A stretch of 64,000 nucleotides of DNA from Thermoleophilia bacterium (GTDB lineage: Bacteria; Actinomycetota; Thermoleophilia; Miltoncostaeales; Miltoncostaeaceae): NCBI GenBank assembly GCA_020438485.1, contig JAGQUM010000005.1, positions 1 through 64,000 of the forward strand, written 5' to 3'. How positions within the stretch are numbered: the stretch's first letter is position 1; each line of letters starts with the position of its first letter. The translations under genes and the position numbers were made by a program. This document shows positions 8,751-16,952 of the stretch, in pieces. The notes under the pieces were generated by a model, which saw only the letters and a list, made by a program, of their open reading frames with translations, did not search any database and had not been told where the DNA came from.

Positions 8751-11140
8751 CGCGCGAACGAGGGCAGCGACCGCACCTCCGGCATGTCCTCGAGGTGCTC
8801 GCGCACGTACGCCTCGTGGCGTTGCAGGCTCTCGGCGCAGTGGGCCTTGAGGCGGTCCCAGCCGTCCGCGCGGCGACTGCTGCGCCGCAGCGCCTCCAGC
8901 GCCAGGTGGAAGCGGCTCATGCGGTTCTGCACCACCATGTCGAAGGGCGTGGTCGTCGTGCCGCGCTCGTTGAACCCGCGCACGTGGAAGCGGCCCGGGT
9001 CGCTGCGGCCGTGCACCAGCTGGTGGACGGCGCGCGGGTAGCCGTGGAACGCGAACACCACGTGCTGATGCGGGGTGAACACCTCCTCGAACTGGCTGTC
9101 GGAGAACCCGTGCGGGTGGTCGTTCTCGGGGATCAGCGCCATCAGGTCGACGACGTTCACGACGCGCACCGACAGGCCGGGCGTGTACTCGCGCAGCAGC
9201 CGCGCCGCGGCGAGCGTCTCCTGCGTGGCGACGTCACCCGCGCACGCCAGCACGATGTCGGGTTCGGCCCCGTGCTCGTTACCCGCCCACTCCCACACGC
9301 CGGCGCCCGCCGCGCAGTGCCTGTGGGCCTCCTCCAGCGTCAGGTACTGCAGGTGCTTCTGCTTGTCCACCACGATCAGGTTGACGTGGTCGACGCTGCG
9401 CAGGCAGTGGTCGGCGATCGACAGGGTGGTGTTGGCGTCCGGCGGCAACCACACGCGCACCACGTCGGGGCTCAGCGGGATGAGCGCGTCGATCAGGCCC
9501 GGTCCCTGGTGCGAGAAGCCGTTGTGGTCGTTGCGCCAGCAGGTCGAGGTCAGCAGCAGGTTCAGCGACGCCACGGGGGCCCGCCACGGCAGCTCGTGCG
9601 CGTGCTGCATCCACTTGACGTGTTGCACGGTCATCGACGCCGAGACCATCGCGAACGCCTCGTACGTGGCGAACACGCCGTGGCGGCCCGACAGCACGTA
9701 GCCCTCCAGCCAGCCCTGGCACAGGTGCTCGCTCAGCACCTCCATCACGCGTCCGTCCGCGCTGAGGTGGTCGTCGGTGGGCAGCACGGGCGCCACGAGG
9801 CAGCGGTCGGTCTGCTCGAACACGGCCTGGAGCCGGTTGCTCGCCGTCTCGTCCGGGCAGAACAGGCGGAACGTGCCGCCGCCGTCGGGCCGTGTGTCGG
9901 CGGCGTAGACGTCGCGCATCAGACGCCCGAACGGCTCGGTGTTCTCGTGGCGCCCCGCGCCGCGGTCCGCCGTGTCGACCGGCACCTCGAACGCCGCCAG
10001 ATCGGGCAGCCGAAGGTCCTCGCGCAGCCGACCGCCGTTGGCGTGCGGCGTCGTCGACATGCGGCGGTCGCCGGTGGGCGCCAGCGCCGCCACGGCCTCC
10101 ACCGGCGCGCCGTCGGCGTCGAACAGCTCCTCGGGACGGTACGACCGCATCCACTCGTCCAGAAGGCGCAGGTGGTCCGGGTCGTCCTTCACGCCGGACA
10201 GCGGCACCTGATGCGAGCGGAACGTGCCCTGCACCTGAACGCCGTCCACCACGTCGGGACCCGTCCAGCCCTTGGGGGTGCGCAGCACGATCGCCGGCCA
10301 GCGGCGGGTCTCCTGCGGGTCGGCCGCGCCCTCGCGCGCCTCGCGCCGCAGTTCCTCGTGACGCGCATGGGCCCCGCGCACCGCCCGGTACAGCCGCGCG
10401 ATGACGTCTGGCGGGTCGTCGCCCGCGACGGTCACCGGGTCCCACCCCTGCGAGCGCAGGTAGGCCTCCACGTCCGCGTCGCTCGTGCGCCCCATCACGG
10501 TCGGGCCCGCGATCTTGTAGCCGTTCAGGTGGACCACGGGCAGCACCGCGCCGTCGCGGCGGGGGTTGAGGAAGTACGGCAGGCGCCACGACGCGGCCAG
10601 CGGGCCGGTCTCGGCCTCGCCGTCGCCGACGACGCACAGGACCGTGAGGTCGGGGTTGTCCATCGCGGCGCCCGCGGCGTGCACCAGGGCGTAGCCAAGC
10701 TCCCCGCCCTCGTGGATGCTGCCCGGCGTCTGCACGCTGACGTGGCTGGGCACGCCGCCCGGCGACGAGAACCGGCGGAACATCGTGCGCATGCCGTCCT
10801 CGTCGCGGGTGATCTCCGGGTAGATCTCGGAGTACCCGCCGTCGAGGTAGCCCGCGGCCACGAGGGCCGGGCCGCCATGGCCGGGCCCCGTCACGTACAG
10901 CCAGTCCGAATCGGTCTCGCGGATGACCCGGTTCGCCACCGCGTACAGCATCGACAGCCCGGGGCTGGTGCCCCAGTGGCCCAGCAGGCGCGGCTTGATG
11001 TCGTCGGCCTCCAGGGGACGGCGCAGCAGTGGGTTGTCCTGCAGGTAGATCTGGCCGACCGTCAGGTAGTTGCAGGCCGCCCACCAGCGAAGGTCGGCGT
11101 CGCGGTCGTGGTCGCCGTAGGCGAACGCGGAATCAGGCAC
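8747..11140 (-). CDS. xfp: Xylulose-5-phosphate/fructose-6-phosphate phosphoketolase
   Basis: A thiamine diphosphate enzyme of 797 residues, the usual length. It cleaves xylulose 5-phosphate (and often fructose 6-phosphate) with phosphate to acetyl phosphate plus a triose or tetrose phosphate. Diagnostic segments are RWWAACNYLTVGQIYLQDNPLL near the N terminus, LLGHWGTSPGLSMLYA, the cofactor-binding GDGEAETGPLAASW, HLNGYKIAGPTVMGR, and the C-terminal half with LPWRAPVASLNLLLTSTCWR. An AGGAG site lies just before the start. The 4-base overlap with ackA makes an xfp-ackA operon. Which sugar phosphate is preferred cannot be read from the sequence. Confidence 0.97.
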   Translation of the reverse strand: MPDSAFAYGDHDRDADLRWWAACNYLTVGQIYLQDNPLLRRPLEADDIKPRLLGHWGTSPGLSMLYAVANRVIRETDSDWLYVTGPGHGGPALVAAGYLDGGYSEIYPEITRDEDGMRTMFRRFSSPGGVPSHVSVQTPGSIHEGGELGYALVHAAGAAMDNPDLTVLCVVGDGEAETGPLAASWRLPYFLNPRRDGAVLPVVHLNGYKIAGPTVMGRTSDADVEAYLRSQGWDPVTVAGDDPPDVIARLYRAVRGAHARHEELRREAREGAADPQETRRWPAIVLRTPKGWTGPDVVDGVQVQGTFRSHQVPLSGVKDDPDHLRLLDEWMRSYRPEELFDADGAPVEAVAALAPTGDRRMSTTPHANGGRLREDLRLPDLAAFEVPVDTADRGAGRHENTEPFGRLMRDVYAADTRPDGGGTFRLFCPDETASNRLQAVFEQTDRCLVAPVLPTDDHLSADGRVMEVLSEHLCQGWLEGYVLSGRHGVFATYEAFAMVSASMTVQHVKWMQHAHELPWRAPVASLNLLLTSTCWRNDHNGFSHQGPGLIDALIPLSPDVVRVWLPPDANTTLSIADHCLRSVDHVNLIVVDKQKHLQYLTLEEAHRHCAAGAGVWEWAGNEHGAEPDIVLACAGDVATQETLAAARLLREYTPGLSVRVVNVVDLMALIPENDHPHGFSDSQFEEVFTPHQHVVFAFHGYPRAVHQLVHGRSDPGRFHVRGFNERGTTTTPFDMVVQNRMSRFHLALEALRRSSRRADGWDRLKAHCAESLQRHEAYVREHLEDMPEVRSLPSFAR

Positions 11141-11248
11141 GTGCGTCTCCTGGTGTCGCGGCCGGAACGGCCGATGCCCCAGTCAAGCCGACGCCACGGC
11201 GGCGTGCCCCAGCGCGGTGTCACGGGAACGCCACACGCCCCGACGGGA

Positions 11249-12178
11249 TCATGGCGTGGCGTACTCCACGAACCGCGGGGTGGCCTGGTCGCCGACCGTC
11301 ACCCAGAAGCCCCGCGAGGCGGCCGCGAGGGCCCGGGCCCCCTCGCCCACGTTGTACGTGTGCACGCGCCCGGCAGGGGTGCGCTCGAGCACGATCCCAA
11401 GGTCCTCGTCCAGCGTCAGCACCCGGCCCGGGCCGGCCGCCAACTCCGTGGAGCGTGGCGTGACGCCGAACGGCCCGAGCAGCCTCTGGTCGCGCGGGTC
11501 GAGGCGGTACAGCCCGCGTTCGGTCAGGGCCCACACGAAGACCCGCGCGGCCGACACCCCGCGGGCCCGCCCCGGCAGCTCGGCCACGACGACGGGCGCG
11601 ACGCCCGGCGTGACCCGCACCAGCAGTGCGCGTCGCCGCGCGGCGTCGCACAGCACCCATCCGTCGCCTCCCCGGGCCGTGAGGAAGCGTGCCTGGCACG
11701 GCAGCCGCACCGCCGCGAAGCGGACGGGCCGGCCGCGCAGGTCGCCGCCCAGCACGCGGTCGGCCCACGGCGTGGCCGCCCACAGCACACGGCCCGCCTC
11801 GGCCATGATCAGGGGGTTGGACGCCGTGACGCGGAACGCCCGCACGGGGCGATCGTCGACCGCGTAGCCGCGCACCAGGCCCTGGCTGGACACCCACACC
11901 CGTGAGCGGCCGACGGCGAGGCCGTCCGGCCACGGCGCGCGAGCCGGGCGGGGGATGATGAGCCGCCCGGGCGGCGACTGACGGTCGATGCGCACCACCG
12001 CCCCGTCGCGGATCAGTACGACGCCCACTCGCCCGGACGCGGCGATGACCGTCGACGCCGGCACGCGGGCCTGCGGCGGCGGGGTCTTGCCCCGTGCGCC
12101 CACCACGATCGCCGTGGCCAGGAGGACAAGGGTGGACGCGATGCCGAGGCGGCGGGCCCAGTCCTCCCGGCGGGACAC
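11249..12178 (-). CDS. Membrane-anchored, probably beta-propeller-like protein of unknown function
   Basis: A 309-residue protein with one N-terminal membrane helix (about residues 12-27, ASTLVLLATAIVVGA); the rest is predicted outside the membrane. The body consists of repeating strand-rich blocks such as GRVGVVLIRDGAVVRID, SRVWVSSQGLVRGYAVD, GRVLWAATPWADRVLGGD, RVFVWALTERGLYRLDP and GRVLTLDEDLGIVLERT. These resemble the blades of a propeller, but no named repeat family is evident. It begins 12 bases downstream of aspS on the same strand, so it may belong to the hisS-aspS operon. Confidence 0.7.
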   Translation of the reverse strand: MSRREDWARRLGIASTLVLLATAIVVGARGKTPPPQARVPASTVIAASGRVGVVLIRDGAVVRIDRQSPPGRLIIPRPARAPWPDGLAVGRSRVWVSSQGLVRGYAVDDRPVRAFRVTASNPLIMAEAGRVLWAATPWADRVLGGDLRGRPVRFAAVRLPCQARFLTARGGDGWVLCDAARRRALLVRVTPGVAPVVVAELPGRARGVSAARVFVWALTERGLYRLDPRDQRLLGPFGVTPRSTELAAGPGRVLTLDEDLGIVLERTPAGRVHTYNVGEGARALAAASRGFWVTVGDQATPRFVEYATP

Positions 12179-12190
12179 GGCGGGGCCGCC

Positions 12191-13969
12191 CTACCCGGCG
12201 GCGGGAGGCGGCGCCGTGACCGCGACGCCCAGTTCCTTCAGCTGCGCGTCGTCCACCGGCGCGGGCGCCCCGGTCAGGGGGTCGCCGCCGGTCGCGGTCT
12301 TGGGAAACGCCATCACGTCGCGGATCGACGCGGCCCGCGCGATAAGCATCACCAGGCGGTCGAGCCCCAGCGCCAGGCCGCCGTGGGGGGGCGCGCCCAG
12401 CTCGAGGGCCCGCAGCAGGAACCCGAAGCGCGCGTCGGCCTCGTCGGCGTCCATCCCGATCAGGGCGAGGGCCCGCTGCTGCACGCCCGGGTCGTTGATA
12501 CGGATGCTGCCGCCGCCCAGCTCCAGGCCGTTCATCACGACGTCGTACGCGTCGGCGATGACGGCGCCCGGGTCGGACTCCATCCTGTCGACGTCCTCGG
12601 GGCGCGGCGACGTGAACGGGTGGTGCGTGGAGTCCCAGCGCTTCTCGCCCTCGTTCCATTCCACCAGCGGGAAGCCCACCACCCACAGCGGCTCCCACGC
12701 GTCGTCGGGGATCAGGCCGTGGCGCTCGGCCAAGCGGCCGCGCAGCATGCCCAGCACGTTCTGCGCGTCCCTCTCGCGGTCCGCGACGACGGCGATGAGG
12801 TCGCCTTCGGCCGCGCCGAACGCCTCGGGCAGGCCGGCCAGGAAGTCGGCCTTCACGGACGAGCGCAGCGCTCCGTCCTCGCCGGGGACGGCCCAGACGA
12901 GGCCCTTCGCGCCGATCTGCTGGGCCTCGGCCACGAGGCCGTCGAGGTCCTTGCGCGACATGCCGGCACCCGCGCCGGGCACCACGATGCCGCGCACCAC
13001 TCCTCCGCCCTTCACGACGCCCTCGAACACCCCGAGACCCGACTCCGCGGCCTGGGCGCTCCAGTCCTGGATCTCCAGCCCGAACCGCAGGTCCGGCCGG
13101 TCCGTGCCGAACCGGCGAATCGCGTCCGCGTAGGTCATGCGCGGGAACGGGGCGGTCAGCGTCACGCCGCCCTCGGCGAACGCGGCCACGAGGATTCGCT
13201 CGACCAGCGACTGGATGTCCTCCTGCTCGACGAAGCTGGCCTCGATGTCCACCTGGGTGAACTCCGGCTGGCGGTCGGCGCGCAGGTCCTCGTCACGGAA
13301 GCACTTCACGATCTGGTAGTACCGCTCGAGCCCGCCGATCATCAGGAGTTGCTTGAACAGCTGGGGGCTCTGCGGCAGCGCGTACCACGACCCCTTCTGC
13401 AGGCGCGCGGGCACCAGGAAGTCGCGTGCCCCCTCCGGCGTGGACCGCGTCAGCATGGGCGTCTCGACATCCAGGAAGCCCTCGTCGTCGAGCACCGCGC
13501 GGATGGCACGCACCACCGCGCCGCGCAGCTCCAGGGCCCGCAGGCGGGCCTCACGGCGCAGCTCCACGTACCGGTAGGTGAGGCGCAGTTCCTCGTTGGC
13601 CTCAGCCCCCTCGTCCTCCACCGAGAACGGCATCGGGGCCGCGCTTGTGAGCACCTCTAGGCGGTCCGCGCGCAGCTCGACCCCGCCGGTCGGCAGCCGG
13701 TCGTTGACCGTGGCGGCGTCGCGGGGCACCATGTCGCCCTCCACGCAGATGACGTCCTCGGGGTGCAGCCCCTTGGCCGCCTCGATCGCGCCTGCCGCCT
13801 CCGGATGAAACACCAGCTGCATCACGCCGCTGCGGTCGCGGACGTCGATGAACGTCACGCCGCCGTGGTCGCGCCGCCGGTGGACCCACCCGGACAGACG
13901 TACGCGCTCGCCGACGGCGTCCGCGGCCCCGACGCACGTGTGGGTGCGGTAGCGGCTGGATCCGATCAT
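12191..13969 (-). CDS. aspS: Aspartate--tRNA ligase
   Basis: Bacterial-type aspartyl-tRNA synthetase, 592 residues. It starts with an OB-fold anticodon-binding domain (VRLSGWVHRRRDHGGVTFIDVRDRSG spans residues of that fold). The class II core follows: motif 2 region FRDEDLRADRQPEFTQVD, SPQLFKQLLMIGG, and motif 3 GLALGLDRLVMLIA. The bacterial GAD insertion lies between. It directly follows hisS (stop and start adjoin), an order common in bacteria. Whether it also charges tRNA-Asn cannot be decided here. Confidence 0.98.
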   Translation of the reverse strand: MIGSSRYRTHTCVGAADAVGERVRLSGWVHRRRDHGGVTFIDVRDRSGVMQLVFHPEAAGAIEAAKGLHPEDVICVEGDMVPRDAATVNDRLPTGGVELRADRLEVLTSAAPMPFSVEDEGAEANEELRLTYRYVELRREARLRALELRGAVVRAIRAVLDDEGFLDVETPMLTRSTPEGARDFLVPARLQKGSWYALPQSPQLFKQLLMIGGLERYYQIVKCFRDEDLRADRQPEFTQVDIEASFVEQEDIQSLVERILVAAFAEGGVTLTAPFPRMTYADAIRRFGTDRPDLRFGLEIQDWSAQAAESGLGVFEGVVKGGGVVRGIVVPGAGAGMSRKDLDGLVAEAQQIGAKGLVWAVPGEDGALRSSVKADFLAGLPEAFGAAEGDLIAVVADRERDAQNVLGMLRGRLAERHGLIPDDAWEPLWVVGFPLVEWNEGEKRWDSTHHPFTSPRPEDVDRMESDPGAVIADAYDVVMNGLELGGGSIRINDPGVQQRALALIGMDADEADARFGFLLRALELGAPPHGGLALGLDRLVMLIARAASIRDVMAFPKTATGGDPLTGAPAPVDDAQLKELGVAVTAPPPAAG

Positions 13970-15235
13970 CTAGACGTGCTCCTTCGCGAGGACGGACTCG
14001 AGCTCGGACAGCGGCACGGGCCGCTGCTCGCCGGTGGACATGTCGCGCAGCGTCGCGATCCCCTCCGCGAGTTCGCGCTCGCCGAGGATCACGCACGCGG
14101 CCGCGCCGGATGCGGCGGCCTGCTTCATCATGCCCTTCATGCTGCGCCCCAGCGTGTCGGCCGTGGCGGCGACCCCCGCGGCGCGCAGCCGCGTCATCAC
14201 CGGGAACAGCTCGGCGCGGGCCTCGGGGCCGATGCCGGCGAAGTAGACCCGTGCCGTGGGCGCGGGCCCGGGCGCGCCGTCGGCGGTGAGGGCCAGCACG
14301 ATCCGCTCGATCCCGGTGCCGAACCCGACGCCCGGCGTCGGCGGCCCCCCGAGCTCCTCCACCAGGCCGTCGTAGCGCCCGCCCCCGCCGATTCCGCTCT
14401 GGGCACCCAGCCGGTCGCACGTGAACTCGAACACCGTCTTGGTGTAGTAGTCGAGCCCGCGCACCAGCGTGGCGTCCTCGTCGTACGCGATGCCCACCGC
14501 GTCGAGGGCTCCCAGCACCGCCCGGTGGTGCGCGGCGGCGTCGTCGCCCAGGCGGTCCAGAATGCGCGGCGCACCCTCCATCACCGCCGCGACGGCCGGG
14601 TCCCTGCTGTCGAACAGGCGCATGGGGTTCTCGCCGGCGCGCTCGCGGGCGTCGGCGGGCAGGTCCGCGGCTCGCGAGTTCAGGTATGCCACCAGCTCGG
14701 CGCGGTACGCGGCCCGCGACGGGCCGTCGCCCAGGCTGCCGATGCGCAGCCGCACTCCAGGGATGCCCAGCGCATCGTAGATCGCCCCCAAGAGCGCGAT
14801 GAGCTCGGCGTCCAACAGCGGATCGTCGGCGCCCAGCGCCTCGGCGCCGATCTGCGTGTGCTCGCGCAGGCGCCCGGCCTGCGGCGCCTCATAGCGGAAC
14901 ATGGGGGCCGTGTACCAGAGCTTCACGGGCAGCGGCAGCTTGTGCATGCCGTGCTCCACGAAGGCCCGCACCACGGGCGCCGTGCCCTCGGGGCGCAGCG
15001 TCATCGAGCGCCCGCCGAGATCGTCGAACGTGTACATCTCCTTGCGGACGATGTCGGTGCTCTGCCCCACCCCGCGCACGAAGAGCTCGGTCTGCTCGAA
15101 CGTGGGCGTCGCGATGCGCCCGTAGCCATACGCGTCGAAGAGGCTCGACGCGGCGCCCACGATCCTGGCCCGCAGCGCGCCCTCGTCCGGCAGGACGTCC
15201 CTCGTGCCCTTCGGGGCCTCGACCTTGGCGCTCAC
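13970..15235 (-). CDS. hisS: Histidine--tRNA ligase
   Basis: Histidyl-tRNA synthetase, 421 residues, the usual bacterial length. Class II signatures are visible: KGTRDVLPDE at the N terminus, motif 2 (MTLRPEGTAPVVRAFVEHGM), the histidine-specific motifs LVRGLDYYTKTVFEF and GGGGRYDGLVEELGG, and motif 3 GVGFGTGIERIVLAL. The C-terminal anticodon-binding domain begins near residue 325. It overlaps the small membrane protein gene upstream by four bases and abuts aspS downstream. Confidence 0.98.
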   Translation of the reverse strand: MSAKVEAPKGTRDVLPDEGALRARIVGAASSLFDAYGYGRIATPTFEQTELFVRGVGQSTDIVRKEMYTFDDLGGRSMTLRPEGTAPVVRAFVEHGMHKLPLPVKLWYTAPMFRYEAPQAGRLREHTQIGAEALGADDPLLDAELIALLGAIYDALGIPGVRLRIGSLGDGPSRAAYRAELVAYLNSRAADLPADARERAGENPMRLFDSRDPAVAAVMEGAPRILDRLGDDAAAHHRAVLGALDAVGIAYDEDATLVRGLDYYTKTVFEFTCDRLGAQSGIGGGGRYDGLVEELGGPPTPGVGFGTGIERIVLALTADGAPGPAPTARVYFAGIGPEARAELFPVMTRLRAAGVAATADTLGRSMKGMMKQAAASGAAACVILGERELAEGIATLRDMSTGEQRPVPLSELESVLAKEHV

Positions 15236-15633
15236 GCGTCCTCGGCGGGGGTGTCGTCGGCGGCCCCGGCGGCGGGTTCCCTGGCGGCGCGGGTGGGTTC
15301 CGGGATGCCGCGCTGCTGCCGCCAGCGCTTCAGCTGGCTGCGGTAGCGCATACGGTCCAGGAGCATGCCCAGGGGGATCATCAGCGCGAAGCCGAACAGG
15401 CCCACGAGCCCGGCCACCGCCGGGTCCTCCTTGAGGGCGACCATGAGGAACAGCGCGTAGATCACGGCGATCACGACGGCACGCACCACCACGCCGCGCA
15501 TCGAGGGCGGGCGCGGTTCGTCGCCGGCGCGTCGCACCGTGCGGGGTTGCTCGGTGCCCTCCGCGATGCGCTGAAGCTTGGGGCTCTTGGCGGGGGGCGG
15601 CCCCGTGGGGCGCGGCTTACGGCGTTTCGCCAT
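15232..15633 (-). CDS. Small two-helix membrane protein
   Basis: A 133-residue protein with a basic, proline-rich N terminus (MAKRRKPRPTGPPPAKSPK). Two membrane helices lie at about residues 48-66 (VVVRAVVIAVIYALFLMVA) and 74-92 (VAGLVGLFGFALMIPLGML). A cytoplasmic acidic tail follows. I do not recognise a named family. The stop overlaps the hisS start by four bases (GTGA type), so it is the first gene of the hisS-aspS operon or is coupled to it. Confidence 0.75.
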   Translation of the reverse strand: MAKRRKPRPTGPPPAKSPKLQRIAEGTEQPRTVRRAGDEPRPPSMRGVVVRAVVIAVIYALFLMVALKEDPAVAGLVGLFGFALMIPLGMLLDRMRYRSQLKRWRQQRGIPEPTRAAREPAAGAADDTPAEDA

Positions 15634-15651
15634 GGGGCGTGGTCTCGCTTG

Positions 15652-16566
15652 TCATCGGTACGTGGGCGGTTCGGGGCGGCGCAGCTCGGGGCAGCGTGCC
15701 TCCAGCAGCTGCGCGGGCGTGAAGCGCTCGAGGCCCAGCGCCGCCGGGCTCGTGCCCCGGAGGGCGGCGCGGGGGATCATGCCCACCAGCTCGCTCGAGC
15801 CTACCGTCACCCCCAACCGCTCGGCCTGCCGCCGGACGGCGGCCAGCGCCCGCGCCGGCGACGTGACCCGGTAATCCTCGAGGTTCATGGACACCTGCAC
15901 GACACCCCGCTCGGGCAAGTAGAGCCCCAGGGCCCGCAGTCCCGGGTGCCCGCCCCCGCTCTCGCGGATGCGGTCCGCGATGGCGCGTGCGTCCGCCAGC
16001 GACGCGTCGGGGAGCTCCACGTTCCATGCGATCAGCGGCGGACGCACGCCCACGAGCACCGCCCCCGCGGTGGGGTGCAGGCGCTCGGGGCCCGCGTCGG
16101 GGCGCAGCCGGCCCTCCTCGATGGCCTCGGCCAGGGCGTCGGCGCCGCCCGTCCGGAAGTGATGCGGCCGGTTGCGCGTGGGGTCCGCCACGAGGTTGCC
16201 GTACAGGAACACGGGCAGCATCAGCTCGTTGCCGATGCGGTCGGCGACGCCCAGCGCCACCTCCTCGGCCAGCGGCTCGTCGTCGGGCGTCAGGGCCACG
16301 ATGGGCGCCACGTCCAGCGCGCCGACGCGCGGATGCACCCCGTCGTGGCGGCGCAGGTCGATCAGGTCGATGCACGCGCCGGCCAGTTCGACCAGCGCGT
16401 CCTGCACGTCCATGGGCGGCCCGACGAGCGTGAACACCGTGCGATCGTGATCGGCGTCGCTGTGCACGTCGACGACGCGCACCCGCGGCACCGCGCACGC
16501 GTCGCGCAGCCGGGCGATGACCCGGGGGTCGCGGCCCTCCGACACGTTGGGCACGCTCAGCACCAT
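15652..16566 (-). CDS. Glutamate formimidoyltransferase-family protein (FtcD N-terminal type)
   Basis: The product matches the formiminotransferase domain of FtcD. That enzyme moves a formimino group from formiminoglutamate to tetrahydrofolate in histidine breakdown. Signatures are the start MVLSVPNVSEGRD, VDVHSDADHDRTVFTLVG, LRRHDGVHPRVGALDVAPIV, and VSMNLEDYRVTSP in the C-terminal subdomain. At 304 residues it is the stand-alone transferase without the cyclodeaminase half. No other histidine-degradation genes are near, so the folate substrate is not certain. The ATG at 16566 is the family start; a longer frame reaches 16839 but the added residues are not protein-like. Confidence 0.88.
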   Translation of the reverse strand: MVLSVPNVSEGRDPRVIARLRDACAVPRVRVVDVHSDADHDRTVFTLVGPPMDVQDALVELAGACIDLIDLRRHDGVHPRVGALDVAPIVALTPDDEPLAEEVALGVADRIGNELMLPVFLYGNLVADPTRNRPHHFRTGGADALAEAIEEGRLRPDAGPERLHPTAGAVLVGVRPPLIAWNVELPDASLADARAIADRIRESGGGHPGLRALGLYLPERGVVQVSMNLEDYRVTSPARALAAVRRQAERLGVTVGSSELVGMIPRAALRGTSPAALGLERFTPAQLLEARCPELRRPEPPTYR

Positions 16567-16952
16567 CGGCGGCCGGAAGTCGGCGGCGGGCAGCGGCTCG
16601 TGGTCACCGTCGGGTGCCTGGTTCCATGATCGGCTGCCGATGGTCGCGCCCCCGCGGGATCGTGGTCTGCGTGCGGGTTTCACCTTGCCACACCGCGGCT
16701 TCGTCCGTGGCGCGCCGGGGCACCGCGACCCGCGGACGCGGTACGGCGGGTCGACGGCGTCACGCGCGAGGCGTGCCGTGCAATTCGACGGTGCCGTGGT
16801 GCCCCGTCGACGTGCGCACGTTCCCGTCGGTCGTCGCACCGCCTGGCGCCCGGACGTGGGGCCCGCGCCAACGGCACCCGGTAGCGTCGTCGGCCGCCGG
16901 CGGGACGGGCCCGCGCCCCACGCGCGGAGTACGGTTCACCGGTGAACTACCT
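16567..16952. other. Divergent intergenic region
   Basis: These 386 bases separate the formiminotransferase gene (minus) from the ABC exporter operon (plus) and must hold both promoters. I see no gene, RNA or convincing terminator. The only clear structure is the perfect palindrome at 16934-16947, listed separately. Confidence 0.6.
16934..16947. promoter_or_regulatory. Perfect 14-base palindrome, candidate operator
   Basis: GTTCACCGGTGAAC is its own reverse complement over all 14 bases. It ends five bases before the ATG of the first exporter gene, where a bound repressor would cover the ribosome site or transcription start. Palindromes of this size upstream of drug exporters are typical binding sites of TetR-, MarR- or PadR-type repressors. 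No such regulator is encoded in the window, so the function is inferred. Confidence 0.5.

Noticed and set aside
8795-11905. A plus-strand open frame of 1036 codons
   Set aside because: It is the antisense shadow of the phosphoketolase gene; the residues are low-complexity Val/Ala/Arg/His.
15652-16839. A longer start (16839) for the formiminotransferase-family gene
   Set aside because: The extra 91 residues are Arg/Pro-rich with no similarity to the family; MVLSVPNVSEGRD is the usual beginning.
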